Shown here in pieces: positions 18,890 through 28,074 of a stretch of 64,000 nt of DNA; the stretch's first letter is position 1, and each line of letters starts with the position of its first letter. The position numbers and the translations under genes are program-made. Under the pieces are notes generated by a model. The model was not told where the DNA came from. It searched no databases and saw only the letters and a program-made list of their open reading frames with translations. Origin of the DNA: Saccharomyces uvarum (Eukaryota > Ascomycota > Saccharomycetes > Saccharomycetales > Saccharomycetaceae); the NCBI GenBank assembly GCA_947243795.1, contig OX365939.1, positions 909,001 to 973,000 on the forward strand, given 5' to 3'.

Positions 18890-20620
18890 ATGGAGTACTG
18901 GCACTATGTGGAAACAACGTCTTCGGGCCAACCTCTCCTTCGAGAAAACGAAACAGATATTTTTATCGACCAGTCTGTAGGCCTTTATCACGGCAAATCA
19001 AAGATCCTGCATAGGCAGCGGGGCAGAGTCTTCTTAACGTCACAACGAATCATATACATCGATGATTCGAAGCCCACCCAAAGCTCACTAGGCTTGGAGT
19101 TGGACGACATCGCACGTGTTGACTATTCGTCTGGCTTCTTGACCAGATCTCCTCGTTTGATTTTGTTCTTCAAGGACTCCTCCAGTAAAGATGCTCTGGA
19201 GAAACGCGCGGATGCAATGAGTAGCAATGTCGTCTCTACGTGGGTCTGCCCCATTTGTATGGTCTCGAACGAAACTCGGGGGGAATTTGCTAAGGACACA
19301 CTACCTTTGCCCGTTTGTGTCAATTGTGGCGTGCCAGCAGATTACGAACTAACCCAATCTTCGATAAACTCTTCCAATACAACAAATACAACGTCCAGTG
19401 GCCAGCCTGGATCGGAGTCTGAAAATATTTGTTCCGCTTGCACTTTTGTTAATCATCCTCAAATAGGCAATTGCGAAATTTGCGGTCACAGATTACCTAA
19501 CGCATCCAAGGTACGATCAAAATTGAACAGATTAAAAAGCTTCCATGACTCTAGGATGAATATCGAGTTAGAAAAACACTCGCTGAGTAAAAGTAAAAGC
19601 TCCCATTCGGCATCGTCAGCTTCGCCGTCGTCGTCCTTGACAGCAACACCTACAGAATTTGTACAGCTGAGTTTCCGTAAGTCCGATGGTGTTTTGTTTT
19701 CGCAAGCTACTGAAAAGGCTTTGGAAAGTATACTTAATGAAAAAAATAAGCATATCTTTAATCAAAACGTAGTGTCTGTTAATGGTATAGATGTGGCGGA
19801 GACGGTCAACGGCCGCGATCATGATAATGATGTTCTATTTGTAGAAACTAAGCTGAGCAGGATCGGCATAGCGAGCCTGGAGAAATCTAGAGAAAACCAA
19901 CTCTTGAGTAACGATATTCTTTTCAACAACGCATTGACTGATCTAAATAAACTAATGTCGCTGGCCACCAGCATCGAAAGATTGTACAAGAATAGCAACA
20001 TAACGATGAAAAAGACAACAACGAACTTCCAGGACGAATCAACGACAAATGAATCGAAAACTAAAAGACCGCTTTTGATTCTTGATAGAGAAAAATTCCT
20101 AAATAAAGAGTTGTTCTTGGACGAAATCGCAAGGGAAATTTACGAGTTTACGCTATCAGAGTTTAGAGACTTAAATAATGACAACAACAATACCAACTAC
20201 ATGATCGTAACCTTGGTAGATCTATATGCAATGTACAATAAATCGATGCGTATTGGCACTGGCCTTATATCCCCCATAGAAATGAGGGAAGCTTGCGAAC
20301 GGTTTGAACACCTAGGCTTAAACGAATTGAGATTAGTGAAAGTTAACAAAAGAATTCTGTGTCTGACAAGCGAAAAGTTCGACGTCGTCAAGGACAAACT
20401 AGTAGATTTGATAAACGAAAACCCTGGTTCTGATCTTTTAAAATTAACACAAATCTTGAGTTCCAATAATTCACAATCGAACTGGACTTTAGGTATCCTT
20501 ATGGAAGTCTTGCAAAGTTGTGTTGACGGGGGAGACCTACTAATAGATAAACAATTGAGTGGCATTTACTATTATAAAAACTCTTATTGGCCCCCTCACA
20601 CTCAAATAATGAACGCATAA
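18890..20620 (+). CDS. VPS36: ESCRT-II subunit Vps36
   Basis: This 576-residue protein, with ESCRT-II partners Vps22 and Vps25, sorts ubiquitinated membrane proteins into multivesicular bodies at endosomes. The N-terminal GLUE (split PH) domain binds phosphoinositide and, as in S. cerevisiae, is interrupted by two NZF zinc fingers. The first has CPIC at about 118 and CVNC at about 143. The second, CSAC..CEIC, spans about 183-198 and is the ubiquitin-binding one in yeast. A Ser-rich linker follows (about 235-260). The EAP30 winged-helix region covers about 310-570. The true start is the ATG at 18890; a TTG two codons earlier is in frame but not used. Convergent with CDC73. Confidence 0.96.
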   Translation: MEYWHYVETTSSGQPLLRENETDIFIDQSVGLYHGKSKILHRQRGRVFLTSQRIIYIDDSKPTQSSLGLELDDIARVDYSSGFLTRSPRLILFFKDSSSKDALEKRADAMSSNVVSTWVCPICMVSNETRGEFAKDTLPLPVCVNCGVPADYELTQSSINSSNTTNTTSSGQPGSESENICSACTFVNHPQIGNCEICGHRLPNASKVRSKLNRLKSFHDSRMNIELEKHSLSKSKSSHSASSASPSSSLTATPTEFVQLSFRKSDGVLFSQATEKALESILNEKNKHIFNQNVVSVNGIDVAETVNGRDHDNDVLFVETKLSRIGIASLEKSRENQLLSNDILFNNALTDLNKLMSLATSIERLYKNSNITMKKTTTNFQDESTTNESKTKRPLLILDREKFLNKELFLDEIAREIYEFTLSEFRDLNNDNNNTNYMIVTLVDLYAMYNKSMRIGTGLISPIEMREACERFEHLGLNELRLVKVNKRILCLTSEKFDVVKDKLVDLINENPGSDLLKLTQILSSNNSQSNWTLGILMEVLQSCVDGGDLLIDKQLSGIYYYKNSYWPPHTQIMNA

Positions 20621-20822
20621 AGGATACTTGCACATGATGCCGGTTTCCTTATACAATTATACTACATATGAACATGAGGTTATACAAACTTCACTCCGTT
20701 ACATAATAAAAATAATAACATAACGCATATTACAAAACATAAACGGAAGTTCCGAAAGAAAGGCTGCATTTTTCAGTGTTGCAGCTTTCGTAGTTGAGAT
20801 ACAAATTTCCTTTTTCCTTCTT

Positions 20823-22004
20823 TCAATGATACCCTCTCGAAATAAGCTCCTTTTCCAAACTATGCCAGAAATAACGGACCACTTCCACATCTTTGAATCT
20901 TTTGTTCTTGTCAAGTTCGACCTTTTCTACATTCCATTGCTGTACGTGTTGAGGCACAGCGTCACCAGCAAAATGGAAATAATAACCTTTGCAGTGTTGG
21001 AATAATTCTTGTGGCGTATTCCATTGATAATTGTTGAATTGCCATGTGTGGCCTGTGGTAAAAACGGCAACAACTCTGTCCCAATATTCCGGCTTGGTAA
21101 ACATCCTTGTGTTATCGACTATGATGAACCTAATCGGTCTAGATATACGTTCAAATTTTTTCTCTATATTAACTAACTCATTTGGCGTTGACGGTAAATC
21201 GCGAGGATTCAAATATTTTGAGTCCTGTAAAAACTGTTTTATATTTGCAATAGTCAACATTGACGATGCTGCTGAAGGAATCAAAATGATAGGGTCCTTG
21301 CGAGGGCCGCTGGACGAACCATTTGTCTTGGAGACACGACCCTTATGACCGGAAGGCAATTTAGAGTCACGTAAAGATCCCTTGATAGACTGCACCAACT
21401 TTAGTTCGGCATCTTTTATTAGATAACCAAAATTAATTGGCCTAGCTCCGCGCAATGCAGAATTATGGTCCTGTACTACACGTTCATTTTTCATCGTTTC
21501 TGCTAGCACCGGATCTGATGGTACAAGACCATTTCCAGCAGATCCTGAAGTGTTTAATTTTGTGTCAGGTGATCCATCCACTAAAGGTTTATTTTCATCG
21601 TTGGCTGTGTTTACTTTATCGGATGTTTGACCATTCTGGCCGATTGCTTTCAGGTATTGGGATGATTCAGTTTTGCCAGACAACCAGTTGATTAAATCCG
21701 TTCTTTGCAGAAAGGACACATTTGTCAATTGCTTATTTTTACAGTCAGATAAATAGTTAGCGGCACTAGAGTCTTTATTCATCCAACAATGAATAATTAC
21801 TCGCAACTGTACCGGTGAGCCATCAATCTCGATTTCTGTTTCTTCATTCAACAAAAAACTGCTTTTAGAGCTGTGATCACTAGATTCAGTTTGTACTTCT
21901 GTCGCCTTCGCGATATCTTCAGTGTCCTGTCCTTCACTATCCTTCAAAATAATATTAGAGCCATTTTTCAAGTGCTCTCTCAGTCTCTCTAGTGAGTTCG
22001 CCAT
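20823..22004 (-). CDS. CDC73: Paf1 complex subunit Cdc73
   Basis: This 393-residue protein has the same length as S. cerevisiae Cdc73, the parafibromin homologue. It is part of the Paf1 complex (with Paf1, Ctr9, Leo1, Rtf1), which travels with RNA polymerase II and promotes histone H2B ubiquitination and 3'-end formation. The N-terminal half is helical, then linker-like with Ser/Asn-rich sequence at about 125-165. The conserved C-terminal Ras-like domain starts near DPIILIPSAASSMLTIANIKQFL (about 238-260) and runs through FIIVDNTRMFTKPEYWDRVVAVFTTGHTWQF to the end. The ATG at 22004 is the first in frame. It is divergent from the helicase gene YLR419W with 349 bp between starts. Confidence 0.97.
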   Translation of the reverse strand: MANSLERLREHLKNGSNIILKDSEGQDTEDIAKATEVQTESSDHSSKSSFLLNEETEIEIDGSPVQLRVIIHCWMNKDSSAANYLSDCKNKQLTNVSFLQRTDLINWLSGKTESSQYLKAIGQNGQTSDKVNTANDENKPLVDGSPDTKLNTSGSAGNGLVPSDPVLAETMKNERVVQDHNSALRGARPINFGYLIKDAELKLVQSIKGSLRDSKLPSGHKGRVSKTNGSSSGPRKDPIILIPSAASSMLTIANIKQFLQDSKYLNPRDLPSTPNELVNIEKKFERISRPIRFIIVDNTRMFTKPEYWDRVVAVFTTGHTWQFNNYQWNTPQELFQHCKGYYFHFAGDAVPQHVQQWNVEKVELDKNKRFKDVEVVRYFWHSLEKELISRGYH

Positions 22005-22353
22005 TTTCTGAATTAGCTAGTGGCTCAAAGGGATGCTCCTATCAATAATAGTAACCAAAAAGCGAAACAATAATACGGTTGGCAATTCGAAACAGGATAA
22101 TGTATACGTTAAGATCAAAGTGGTTTATTTCTACCTGCTTAATCGAAATTTTCATCCTTATGCTTTGAAAATAATAATGCGTTTCCGGTTAACCATTTCA
22201 ATGTTCGATGAGTTGAAAAAATATTGACACTAGCTAAAAACTACATAATATTCCAAATACTGAAAAGAAAATTCTACCTGGAGTCGAAGTTAGTACCAGC
22301 AATTTGATTAATATTTTGTGATACGACCATTCGCATTTAGCATTGAACTGCAA
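22005..22353. other. Divergent intergenic region CDC73 / YLR419W
   Basis: 349 bp of AT-rich sequence serving two divergent genes. I see no strong named motif and no gene. Confidence 0.5.
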
Positions 22354-25300
22354 ATGGCTAAGAAAAATAAGAGCAGTTCGAAAAATTCGACTCCCGTGAA
22401 TGATATACCAGTTGCTACTGGGAAGAAGAAGACAAAAGGAAAGAAAGCGCAAGAACCAGAACCAGAAGATGATAGAAAAATCAAGCAGCAAAGTAATAGG
22501 GCAAAAGTGACATCAACGGCGAGCTGGACAGGTAAATTGCCTCACACGATATTACACGAAACATGTCAAAAGCGAAAATGGAATAGGGTAGAGTATGATA
22601 TGAAAAAAATTGGTGACAAGGGCTTTATTGCCATTGCCGTTTTGTCGTTTACTGATCCCAAGACGAAAGAAACTTTGCTTGTAAGAATGAACGACCCGAC
22701 CTATGATAAGGCTGCTGGAAAAGGCCTTGTCATTCCTCAGGAAACTCCGGTTGAAGCTAGACATATGGCCTCCACTATCGCATTATATCGTATCGCATAT
22801 AACACAAACCTGCATATGATGCTTCCACCGAATCACAAGAAAGCATGGTATGAACTTGACGACTTTCGTAAGGGAAACATAAAGAACGACGAAAAGCGTA
22901 TGAACAAACTGTTTGATCTGGATCCCTTCAAGACAATGGTGGAAGATAAAAAGCTTAAGCAACAGCGTGAGAAGGAACAAATGGCACAGAATAATCAAGC
23001 ACAGAAGGAACATGTAGCACGGACTGTCTTGTCTAGTCACAGCGAGGCTCCTTCCTCCAAGAAAAATTTGAAAGACAGCAAATTAAAGTCACATAGAGAT
23101 TCACACAAGCCTTCATTAGTAAGGTTTCCAAAAAAAGTTTGGGAAAGCGCAATCTTTGTTGATCTTGATGAGTCTTCTAGACAACTAATAGAAACCTCAT
23201 TGAAAGTCAAAATAGATTGGCTAAGTAAAAAAAATACCCATACCAATGAAGTGTCCACTGAGGATCGAGAACAGCTCAAGGCAAAGCTGGCATCTTTACA
23301 GTTTAGGCCAAAGCACATAGAAGAAGCTATGTCATACAAAGATCCCTTGTCTTTCTTATTGTTCAATTTACCTGAGGATGATTTGCCGCAATTCTTTCAT
23401 AAAAAGAAAGGAGATACAAAGAATAAAGTGGAGATCTCAACTTTACCCTTGTCTACCCGGATGATTGTTGAGCGTTTGACAGAAATTGGTGTATCATCAG
23501 ATGAAGCATTGCTAGCTCTACAAGAAAGTAACATGGATGAAAATGAGGCAGCTGGTTTCTTGACAATGGAATACTTGCCATCTTTGAAAATTAATTCAAA
23601 CGCGTCTGTACAGGAAACTGAATCTATTGAATGTTGGAATCAAGAACTAGAGACTTTAGAAAGTATTTACGAAGGCTGTGTGAAGGACATTAAAGAAAAT
23701 TCACATTACACCTTAAATTTAATTGAAAAATCCAAAATAAAACTGAAAGTCTACAGGACTAAAAATTATCCGGCTTCTTTACCGGGCATTATAGTGTCAA
23801 CCTTCGATATAAATTACAAACTACCTGACTATATCAAGAAACAGACGCTAACTAAATTATTGCATTATCTCCAAGAGGCTAATTTAGTAGGCGATATGTT
23901 AATATATCATATATTTGAATGGCTAAAAGACAATATTGCTGCAATTATTGATAATCCTGGCCCGTTAATTTCAGAATCAGACTTGAAGAGTGCAATTAGC
24001 AACAGAAGCACGTCAAAAGATAAGGCGAACACAAACAGTACTATGGGCTCAAAAAGATTTGCGAAGAATAACATATCTGACGTTATGTTAAATGCTTTAA
24101 AGGAAGAATATTCCAAAAGAATTAAAAGTCCCGAATACAAAAATATGCAGTTAGTTAGAGAACAATTGCCTGCTTGGAAGAAGCAAAAGGTGATTGTCGA
24201 TCTCATCAATAATAACGAAGTTGTACTGATTACTGGTGAAACAGGTTCAGGTAAATCTACTCAGGTCGTTCAGTTTGTCCTTGATTTTCTGCAAAGTCAG
24301 AAAGAGGATTTTAGTAAAACGAAAATTGTATGTACGCAACCTAGAAGAATCTCTGCCATTGGGCTTGCTGAACGTGTTTCTGATGAACGTTGCGTAACTT
24401 GTGGTGATGAGATAGGTTATGTGATAAGAGGTGTCAACAAAACTAAGGCATCTACAAGAATCAAGTTCATGACTACAGGTGTCCTTGTTAGACTTCTACA
24501 GAATGCTAGAACTATGTTAGAGAATACGATTGTTGTTATTGATGAAGTTCATGAACGTTCCATTGATACAGATTTGATAGTGACATTAATGAAAAACCTT
24601 TTGAGCAAAGTTCGTGGTATGAAGATTGTCCTAATGAGTGCCACTGTTAATGTTGACTTGTTCAAGAAATTTTTCCCCGGATTAGCAACATGTCACATAG
24701 AAGGGCGTACTTTTCCTATCACAGATTATTTCTTAGAAGATATTTTGGATAGTTTGGATTTCAAAATTAAAAGGGAAAAAGCTTTATCTTATGACGATAA
24801 TGATGAAGATGAGAGAAATGGTAATGACCAGTACCTAAGGCCAAGGGCCGACTCTAAGTTTTTTGCATCTGGGCAAATAAATTATGATCTACTTCTTCAA
24901 GTTGTTAAACACGTGGATAAACGCTTGAGGGATACCGACAGCAATGGATCTGTTATTGTTTTCTTACCAGGTGTAGGTGAGATTAACAAGTGCTGTAAGT
25001 TGCTATCTAATAAAACCAATGAAGCAAATTTTGTAATATTACCCTTGCATTCAGCTTTAACCCCTGAAGATCAAAAAAGAGTGTTCAGAAAATATCATGG
25101 GAAGAGAAAGATTGTTGTCTCTACGAATATTGCTGAAACTTCTATTACTATAGATGACTGTGTTGCAACTATTGACACAGGTCGTGCCAAGTCAATGTTT
25201 TATAATCCAAAGGATAATACTACAAAATTAATTGAGTCATTTATTTCAAAAGCTGAAGTTAAACAGCGTAGAGGTCGTGCTGGTAGAGTTCGTGCTGGTT

Positions 25301-26667
25301 TGTCGTACAAGCTGTTTTCTAAAAGTTTGTATGAAAATGACATGATTCCAATGCCAATCCCAGAGATCAAAAGAATTCCATTAGAGTCCCTTTACTTATC
25401 CGTTAAAGCTATGGGTATAAAAAACGTCAAAGTATTTTTGAGCACAGCGCTTGACGCACCACCCTTGCTAGCTTTGCAGAAGGCTGAAAGAATGTTAACT
25501 ACAGTGGGGTTAGTTGACGAGTTCGATAATTCGCTTACACAGCTAGGTCAATTCATCAGCTTGATGCCTGTTATGGATAGTAAACATGGTAAGTTACTAA
25601 TTTATGGTATTCTATTTGGATGCACGGATATTTGTGTTTTACTTGTTTCGATACTTGGTATTGGTGCTTTGCCTTTTATTGGGGGTTTTGAAAATAGAGA
25701 CAAAATAAAGAACCTGTTATCCAAATATGAAAGTCGTGGGGACTTATTTGCGGTGTTAGAAATCGTCAGAGATTATTTGAATATCAAAGACCCAATCATT
25801 AAAAGAAAATACATGAAGGATCATTTACTTTCTTATAACAAAATGAATGAGATCAAATCATCGATAGCTCAGTACTATTCTATTTTAAAAGATGTAGGAT
25901 TTCTACCAATGAACTACAGAGCAAGTTTATCTCCTAATTTGAATAGAAATGAGGGAAACTCCGATATCCTTAGAGCTATTCTCACGGGTGCGTTTTATCC
26001 ACATGTGGCCAGGGTACAATTGCCAGATGTAAAATATTTGTCAACAAGTTCTGGTGCTATCGAAAAAGATCCAGAAGCCAAAATGATTAAATACTGGATT
26101 AGAAGTGAAGAATATCAGGACAAGTTGGAAGAGTTTAAAACAAACGACTCACGAGAAACACAAAAGAAGGTTGATTTAGAAAATTTACCTCTGCCTGCAA
26201 CTAGGGCATTCATACACCCAAGTTCGGTTTTATTTTCAACTAATTCAGTAAATTTGGAAGACGCTAAACTACTTTCTGAAGTAGAAGGTCCAATTTCCAA
26301 GCAGTCAAAGATACCCACGGTTGCAAGATATCCATTCGTCTTGTTTACTACATCCCAAGTCACTAATAAACTGTATCTAAGAGATTTAACCCCAACCACT
26401 ACATTGTCATTATTGTTGTTTGGAGGAGCGATCTCTTATGATGTGGGCGGTAGTGTTCATTCACCAGGGATTGTTGTTGACAATTGGCTCCCAATTAGGA
26501 CCTGGTGTAAAAACGCAGTGTTGATTAAGGAGTTAAGGACACAACTTGATGAAGCTATAAGAAAGAAGCTGGAGAGTCCTGATTATGCTAAAAAATCTCA
26601 ATGTGACAATTCTGACGCTGATGAAACACTAAAAATTGTTGAAAAAATATTAACTTCCGAGCAATGA
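22354..26667 (+). CDS. DEAH-box RNA helicase, DHX57/DHX29-like (YLR419W orthologue)
   Basis: This 1437-residue protein is the putative helicase orthologue of YLR419W. In order it has a lysine-rich N-terminus, a UBA-like segment (about 369-405, IVERLTEIGVSSDEALLALQ) and an RWD domain (about 426-540, ECWNQELETLESIYEG). The superfamily 2 helicase core follows: GETGSGKST (about 628, motif I), DEVHERS (about 730, motif II), SAT (about 761, motif III) and QRRGRAGRV (about 971, motif VI). The helicase-associated and OB-fold regions end the protein. All catalytic motifs look intact. UBA plus RWD plus DEAH is the DHX57/YTHDC2/DHX29 arrangement. Its role in yeast is not well defined; ribosome association has been suggested. 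The start is the ATG at 22354, because the earlier in-frame GTG is not a eukaryotic start. Confidence 0.95.
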   Translation: MAKKNKSSSKNSTPVNDIPVATGKKKTKGKKAQEPEPEDDRKIKQQSNRAKVTSTASWTGKLPHTILHETCQKRKWNRVEYDMKKIGDKGFIAIAVLSFTDPKTKETLLVRMNDPTYDKAAGKGLVIPQETPVEARHMASTIALYRIAYNTNLHMMLPPNHKKAWYELDDFRKGNIKNDEKRMNKLFDLDPFKTMVEDKKLKQQREKEQMAQNNQAQKEHVARTVLSSHSEAPSSKKNLKDSKLKSHRDSHKPSLVRFPKKVWESAIFVDLDESSRQLIETSLKVKIDWLSKKNTHTNEVSTEDREQLKAKLASLQFRPKHIEEAMSYKDPLSFLLFNLPEDDLPQFFHKKKGDTKNKVEISTLPLSTRMIVERLTEIGVSSDEALLALQESNMDENEAAGFLTMEYLPSLKINSNASVQETESIECWNQELETLESIYEGCVKDIKENSHYTLNLIEKSKIKLKVYRTKNYPASLPGIIVSTFDINYKLPDYIKKQTLTKLLHYLQEANLVGDMLIYHIFEWLKDNIAAIIDNPGPLISESDLKSAISNRSTSKDKANTNSTMGSKRFAKNNISDVMLNALKEEYSKRIKSPEYKNMQLVREQLPAWKKQKVIVDLINNNEVVLITGETGSGKSTQVVQFVLDFLQSQKEDFSKTKIVCTQPRRISAIGLAERVSDERCVTCGDEIGYVIRGVNKTKASTRIKFMTTGVLVRLLQNARTMLENTIVVIDEVHERSIDTDLIVTLMKNLLSKVRGMKIVLMSATVNVDLFKKFFPGLATCHIEGRTFPITDYFLEDILDSLDFKIKREKALSYDDNDEDERNGNDQYLRPRADSKFFASGQINYDLLLQVVKHVDKRLRDTDSNGSVIVFLPGVGEINKCCKLLSNKTNEANFVILPLHSALTPEDQKRVFRKYHGKRKIVVSTNIAETSITIDDCVATIDTGRAKSMFYNPKDNTTKLIESFISKAEVKQRRGRAGRVRAGLSYKLFSKSLYENDMIPMPIPEIKRIPLESLYLSVKAMGIKNVKVFLSTALDAPPLLALQKAERMLTTVGLVDEFDNSLTQLGQFISLMPVMDSKHGKLLIYGILFGCTDICVLLVSILGIGALPFIGGFENRDKIKNLLSKYESRGDLFAVLEIVRDYLNIKDPIIKRKYMKDHLLSYNKMNEIKSSIAQYYSILKDVGFLPMNYRASLSPNLNRNEGNSDILRAILTGAFYPHVARVQLPDVKYLSTSSGAIEKDPEAKMIKYWIRSEEYQDKLEEFKTNDSRETQKKVDLENLPLPATRAFIHPSSVLFSTNSVNLEDAKLLSEVEGPISKQSKIPTVARYPFVLFTTSQVTNKLYLRDLTPTTTLSLLLFGGAISYDVGGSVHSPGIVVDNWLPIRTWCKNAVLIKELRTQLDEAIRKKLESPDYAKKSQCDNSDADETLKIVEKILTSEQ

Positions 26668-26928
26668 ATATCTGATAATCATGCAAAAAGCCTTGTATAA
26701 TAAGTAACGCCTTCATGTAGAATGTGGAATTTTTCTTCCATTGATAAACATCGTTAAGATCCAAAAAAAAAAATGTATAGAAATTCACGAAATCGTTGCA
26801 GATGTGTATATTTTCGCTCACATTCCAAGTACGCCCAACTGAAATTAAAGATGAAGCTTAATGAAACCCCTGCAGTATGTTTGCTGGGAAAAGAACAATA
26901 AAACCTGGCAATACTGCCAAGCTGAAGT

Positions 26929-26936
26929 AAAAAAAA
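26929..26936 (-). terminator. Pol III terminator of tRNA-Leu
   Basis: Eight A residues on the plus strand give an eight-T run on the minus strand, 3 nt past the tRNA 3' end. This is a standard RNA polymerase III stop. Confidence 0.9.
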
Positions 26937-26939
26937 TAC

Positions 26940-27023
26940 TGAAGGATGCGAGGTTCGAACTCGCGCGGACAACCGTCCAACAGATCTTAAGTCTGCCGCC
27001 TTAGACCACTCGGCCAACCCTCC
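26940..27023 (-). tRNA. tRNA-Leu(UAA)
   Basis: This is an 84-nt class II tRNA on the minus strand. Acceptor GGAGGGT pairs with ATCCTTC, with discriminator A. The anticodon loop is CTTAAGA, giving anticodon UAA (plus-strand TTA at 26987-26989). A long variable arm is present, as expected for leucine, and the T-loop GTTCGAA (B box) is intact. There is no intron. It corresponds by position to tL(UAA)L of S. cerevisiae. A sigma LTR begins 15 bp upstream. Confidence 0.97.
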
Positions 27024-27038
27024 ATTTGTATTACATTT

Positions 27039-27350
27039 TATTATATCTCAAACTGTAATACCCCATATTGCAGCCTAAGTACAAATCTACCAAGGCTCAA
27101 TTAAAACGTTTTTGAAATGAATCAATATAAGCCCATACAAGAGATTAATACCACATTAGCAATTCCATTCCAGAACGTGGACCTTGCCTAAATGACGCAC
27201 TCAAAATAGAACTTGACGAACAATTAGTTTAGATTCGAGATTCTACGCTTCCACCCTTTAGTTAGATTAAGTAACATTCCGTGAATCGAGTTGATAATTG
27301 GTTTTAGCAACAAGGTACTTACCTGAGATCGTCAAGATTGTAATATAACA
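27039..27350 (+). mobile_element. Solo sigma LTR (Ty3 family), old
   Basis: The left end TATTATATCTCA resembles the sigma start TGTTGTATCTCA. Internal blocks GAACAATTAGTTTAGAT and AAGTAACATTCCGTGAAT match the sigma LTR as I remember it, and the right end TGTAATATAACA matches its terminus. The length is 312 bp against about 340 for an intact sigma. It starts 15 bp upstream of the 5' end of tRNA-Leu, the position Ty3 integrase chooses at Pol III start sites. No internal Ty3 sequence is attached and no target duplication is evident, so this is a fossil solo LTR of some age. Confidence 0.85.
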
Positions 27351-27571
27351 TTGGACATTTATACTTTGAACATATACAGTGAAAAAGCAATTTGACCCAA
27401 CTGTCAATGCCTTGGACTTCCTTGCAACTTTACTGTATGCCAAACCAGTTTGGTCAGATAACTCAAATATGCATTAATGCTGCTTTCAGTCAAACAGAAC
27501 AGTTTCGCTTTTTTCGGTACCTAGTTGCTGTTAACGAATGCGATATTCGTGATAGTCAGATAGACACGCCA

Positions 27572-27608
27572 AATTCTAAACTTTGCAACACTTCAAAAGT
27601 TTAGAATT
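27572..27608. repeat. 13-bp perfect inverted repeat
   Basis: AATTCTAAACTTT (27572-27584) and its exact reverse complement (27596-27608) are separated by 11 nt, so a stable hairpin could form. It lies between the sigma LTR and the URA4 promoter and is not followed by a T-run, so it is not a Pol III terminator. Origin unknown. Confidence 0.7.
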
Positions 27609-27955
27609 CTGAAATTCAGTGCCCTTGCTCGACAAGTATAAACTCCTATCGGGTACTTTAGTTTTACATATTGTCTGTGATATACGTGCTGATGGTAGTA
27701 CAATGTCTCGCGCTTAATAAATTCTCATGTTCGAGTCGTTTTGATAGGGTTATCTATACTAAGATTTGAACAACTTCATTTAGGAAACTGAGAAATATAA
27801 CACTCTGCTTACTCTTCCGCAAACAGTCTCAAATGTATCATACTGGAACTATAACGTTCATATAGGCAAGTGACCGCTAGTTCAATTATCCCTTTTGCGA
27901 TATCAGTCTGTGTGCATTTTTTTATTGCCAATCATCTACAGAGTCAGATTCAACA

Positions 27956-27971
27956 TTCGGGATTTCCCGAT
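27956..27971 (+). promoter_or_regulatory. Ppr1 binding site (UAS-URA) of URA4
   Basis: TTCGGGATTTCCCGAT contains CGG-N6-CCG, the consensus of the zinc-cluster activator Ppr1, which induces URA1, URA3 and URA4 when orotate or dihydroorotate accumulates. It lies about 105 bp upstream of the URA4 ATG, with TATATAA (27995-28001) between the two. Confidence 0.85.
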
Positions 27972-28074
27972 GAATCGGCATCGGCTGTGAAAGGTATATA
28001 ACAAGAAGAAGTGAGATACCTTTGAAAGAGGCCACATATTTCGTTAGAGCCAAGAAAGAGCAGGTAGAAGCGAC

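Larger units (their letters stand above)
27024..28074. other. Intergenic tRNA-Leu to URA4
   Basis: About 1 kb. The first third is a Ty3-type sigma LTR (27039-27350). The remainder is unassigned sequence with a 13-bp inverted repeat (27572-27608), then the URA4 promoter with a Ppr1 site (27956-27971) and TATATAA at 27995-28001. Confidence 0.7.
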
